Positions 5,308-5,846 of a DNA stretch of 5,846 bases are shown here, piece by piece (position 1 is the stretch's first letter; every line of letters begins with the position of its first letter). Source of the DNA: Pseudomonadota bacterium (lineage in GTDB: Bacteria; Pseudomonadota; Alphaproteobacteria; Rhizobiales; Segnochrobactraceae); the NCBI GenBank assembly GCA_023442215.1, contig JAEZMP010000589.1, positions 1 through 5,846 on the forward strand, in the 5' to 3' direction. Made by a program: the position numbers and the translations under genes. Below the pieces are notes generated by a model. The model saw only the letters and a list, made by a program, of their open reading frames with translations. It searched no databases and was not told where the DNA came from.

Positions 5308-5489
5308 CTGCCTGGCTTCGGTCTTGTTCGGCGCCGCGCCGGTGTTTATGGAGCTTGCGTCAGCGGCTCCGCCCCTTCTGCCGAACCCGCGTGATCCCGA
5401 ACCGGCTCCCGGCCTTCGGACGGTCATGCGCAAGACGACAGCCGAAACAACAGCCGACCACCGGAACGCTTGAAAAGGAAGAACACCAG
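5308..5489 (+). promoter_or_regulatory. Intergenic region before ilvC, with a weak promoter candidate
   Basis: After the hairpin, about 180 bases lead to ilvC. A weak promoter-like pair, TTGTTC (5324-5329), 17 bp, TATGGA (5347-5352), could drive ilvC separately, but each box matches consensus at only three positions. I see no leader peptide rich in Val, Leu or Ile and no T-tract terminator, so the ilvB attenuator is not duplicated here. A 41-codon frame at 5348-5473 lacks a ribosome-binding site. ACAGCCGA occurs twice (5438-5445 and 5450-5457), probably by chance. The ilvC ribosome-binding site is AAAAGGAA (5473-5480). Confidence 0.3.
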
Positions 5490-5846
5490 ATGCGCGTTTA
5501 TTACGACCGGGATGCCGACCTCAATCTGATCAAGGGCAAGAAGGTTGCCATCGTCGGCTACGGCAGCCAGGGCCATGCCCATGCGCTGAACCTGAAGGAT
5601 TCCGGCGTCAAGGAAGTCGCGGTCGCGCTGCGTCCGGGTTCCCCCACCGCCAAGAAGGCCGAGGCCGCCGGCCTGCCGGTGATGTCTCCCGCCGAGGCCG
5701 CCAAGTGGGCCGACGTGGTGATGATGCTGACCCCCGACGAGCTGCAGGGCGACATTTATCGCGAGAGCCTGCACGACAACATGAAGAACGGCGCCGCGCT
5801 GCTCTTCGCCCACGGCCTCAACGTGCACTTCAACCTCATCGAGCCC
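5490..5846 (+). CDS. ilvC: Ketol-acid reductoisomerase (NADP+), N-terminal part, cut by window end
   Basis: IlvC carries out the Mg2+-dependent alkyl migration and NADPH reduction of acetolactate, or acetohydroxybutyrate, to the dihydroxy acid, using the product of the upstream IlvBH enzyme. The first 119 residues are visible, from MRVYYDRDADLNLIKGKK, and the frame is open to the last base. The Rossmann nucleotide motif GYGSQGHAHALNL starts at G23. R48 and S51 in LRPGSPT lie where class I enzymes bind the NADPH 2'-phosphate, and T53 takes the place of a frequent Ser. LTPDELQGDIY (80-90) and the conserved AHGLNVHF with His108 follow. The length so far and the lack of an extension fit class I (short-form) enzymes of about 340 residues. 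ATG 5490 follows AAAAGGAA at a suitable distance. It lies 222 bp after ilvH and may be co-transcribed or have its own promoter. Confidence 0.96.
   Translation, partial: MRVYYDRDADLNLIKGKKVAIVGYGSQGHAHALNLKDSGVKEVAVALRPGSPTAKKAEAAGLPVMSPAEAAKWADVVMMLTPDELQGDIYRESLHDNMKNGAALLFAHGLNVHFNLIEP

Noticed and set aside
5348..5473. 41-codon frame between ilvH and ilvC, considered as an ilvC leader peptide.
   Set aside because: No ribosome-binding site, Pro/Ala-rich with no run of branched-chain codons, and no attenuator after it.

Overview
The window is strongly G+C-rich chromosomal DNA from an alphaproteobacterium, most likely Hyphomicrobiales (Rhizobiales). This placement rests on the gene order serB / miaA / ilvB-ilvH-ilvC, on alphaproteobacterial-style protein variants (for example the YGHV segment of MiaA and the MRVYYDRDADLNLIKGKK start of IlvC), and on base composition. 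No genus can be named from the sequence alone. There are no mobile elements, CRISPR arrays, tRNAs or rRNAs.

Layout. Positions 2-598 (+) hold the 3' part of an unrecognised gene that runs in from the left edge. It converges on serB (623-1558, -), phosphoserine phosphatase. serB diverges from miaA (1574-2548, +), the tRNA dimethylallyltransferase, with only 15 bp between the two start codons. The branched-chain amino acid genes follow on the + strand: ilvB (2875-4641), ilvH/ilvN (4728-5267) and the first 119 codons of ilvC (5490 to the window end). They encode the first two steps of valine and isoleucine synthesis: acetohydroxyacid synthase (catalytic and regulatory subunits), then ketol-acid reductoisomerase.

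The most informative part is the 326-bp gap between miaA and ilvB. It contains a good sigma70-like promoter overlapping the miaA stop codon (TTGACC, 17 bp, TATGGT). Next comes a strong ribosome-binding site and a 17-residue leader peptide, MVGLSLIVLWERAAGMA, with the run Leu-Ile-Val-Leu. A long hairpin then spans the leader stop codon, and a textbook intrinsic terminator with a six-T tract follows. This is the arrangement of a ribosome-mediated transcription attenuator that senses charged branched-chain tRNAs, so ilvBH is probably controlled by leader translation. I could not find a convincing antiterminator pairing. Two more hairpins lie between the terminator and ilvB, a 16-bp hairpin lies between ilvB and ilvH, and a terminator-like hairpin follows ilvH.

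The protein-coding content is ordinary core metabolism. The observations worth following are regulatory RNA structures and the unidentified first gene; I see no evidence of a new multi-gene system.
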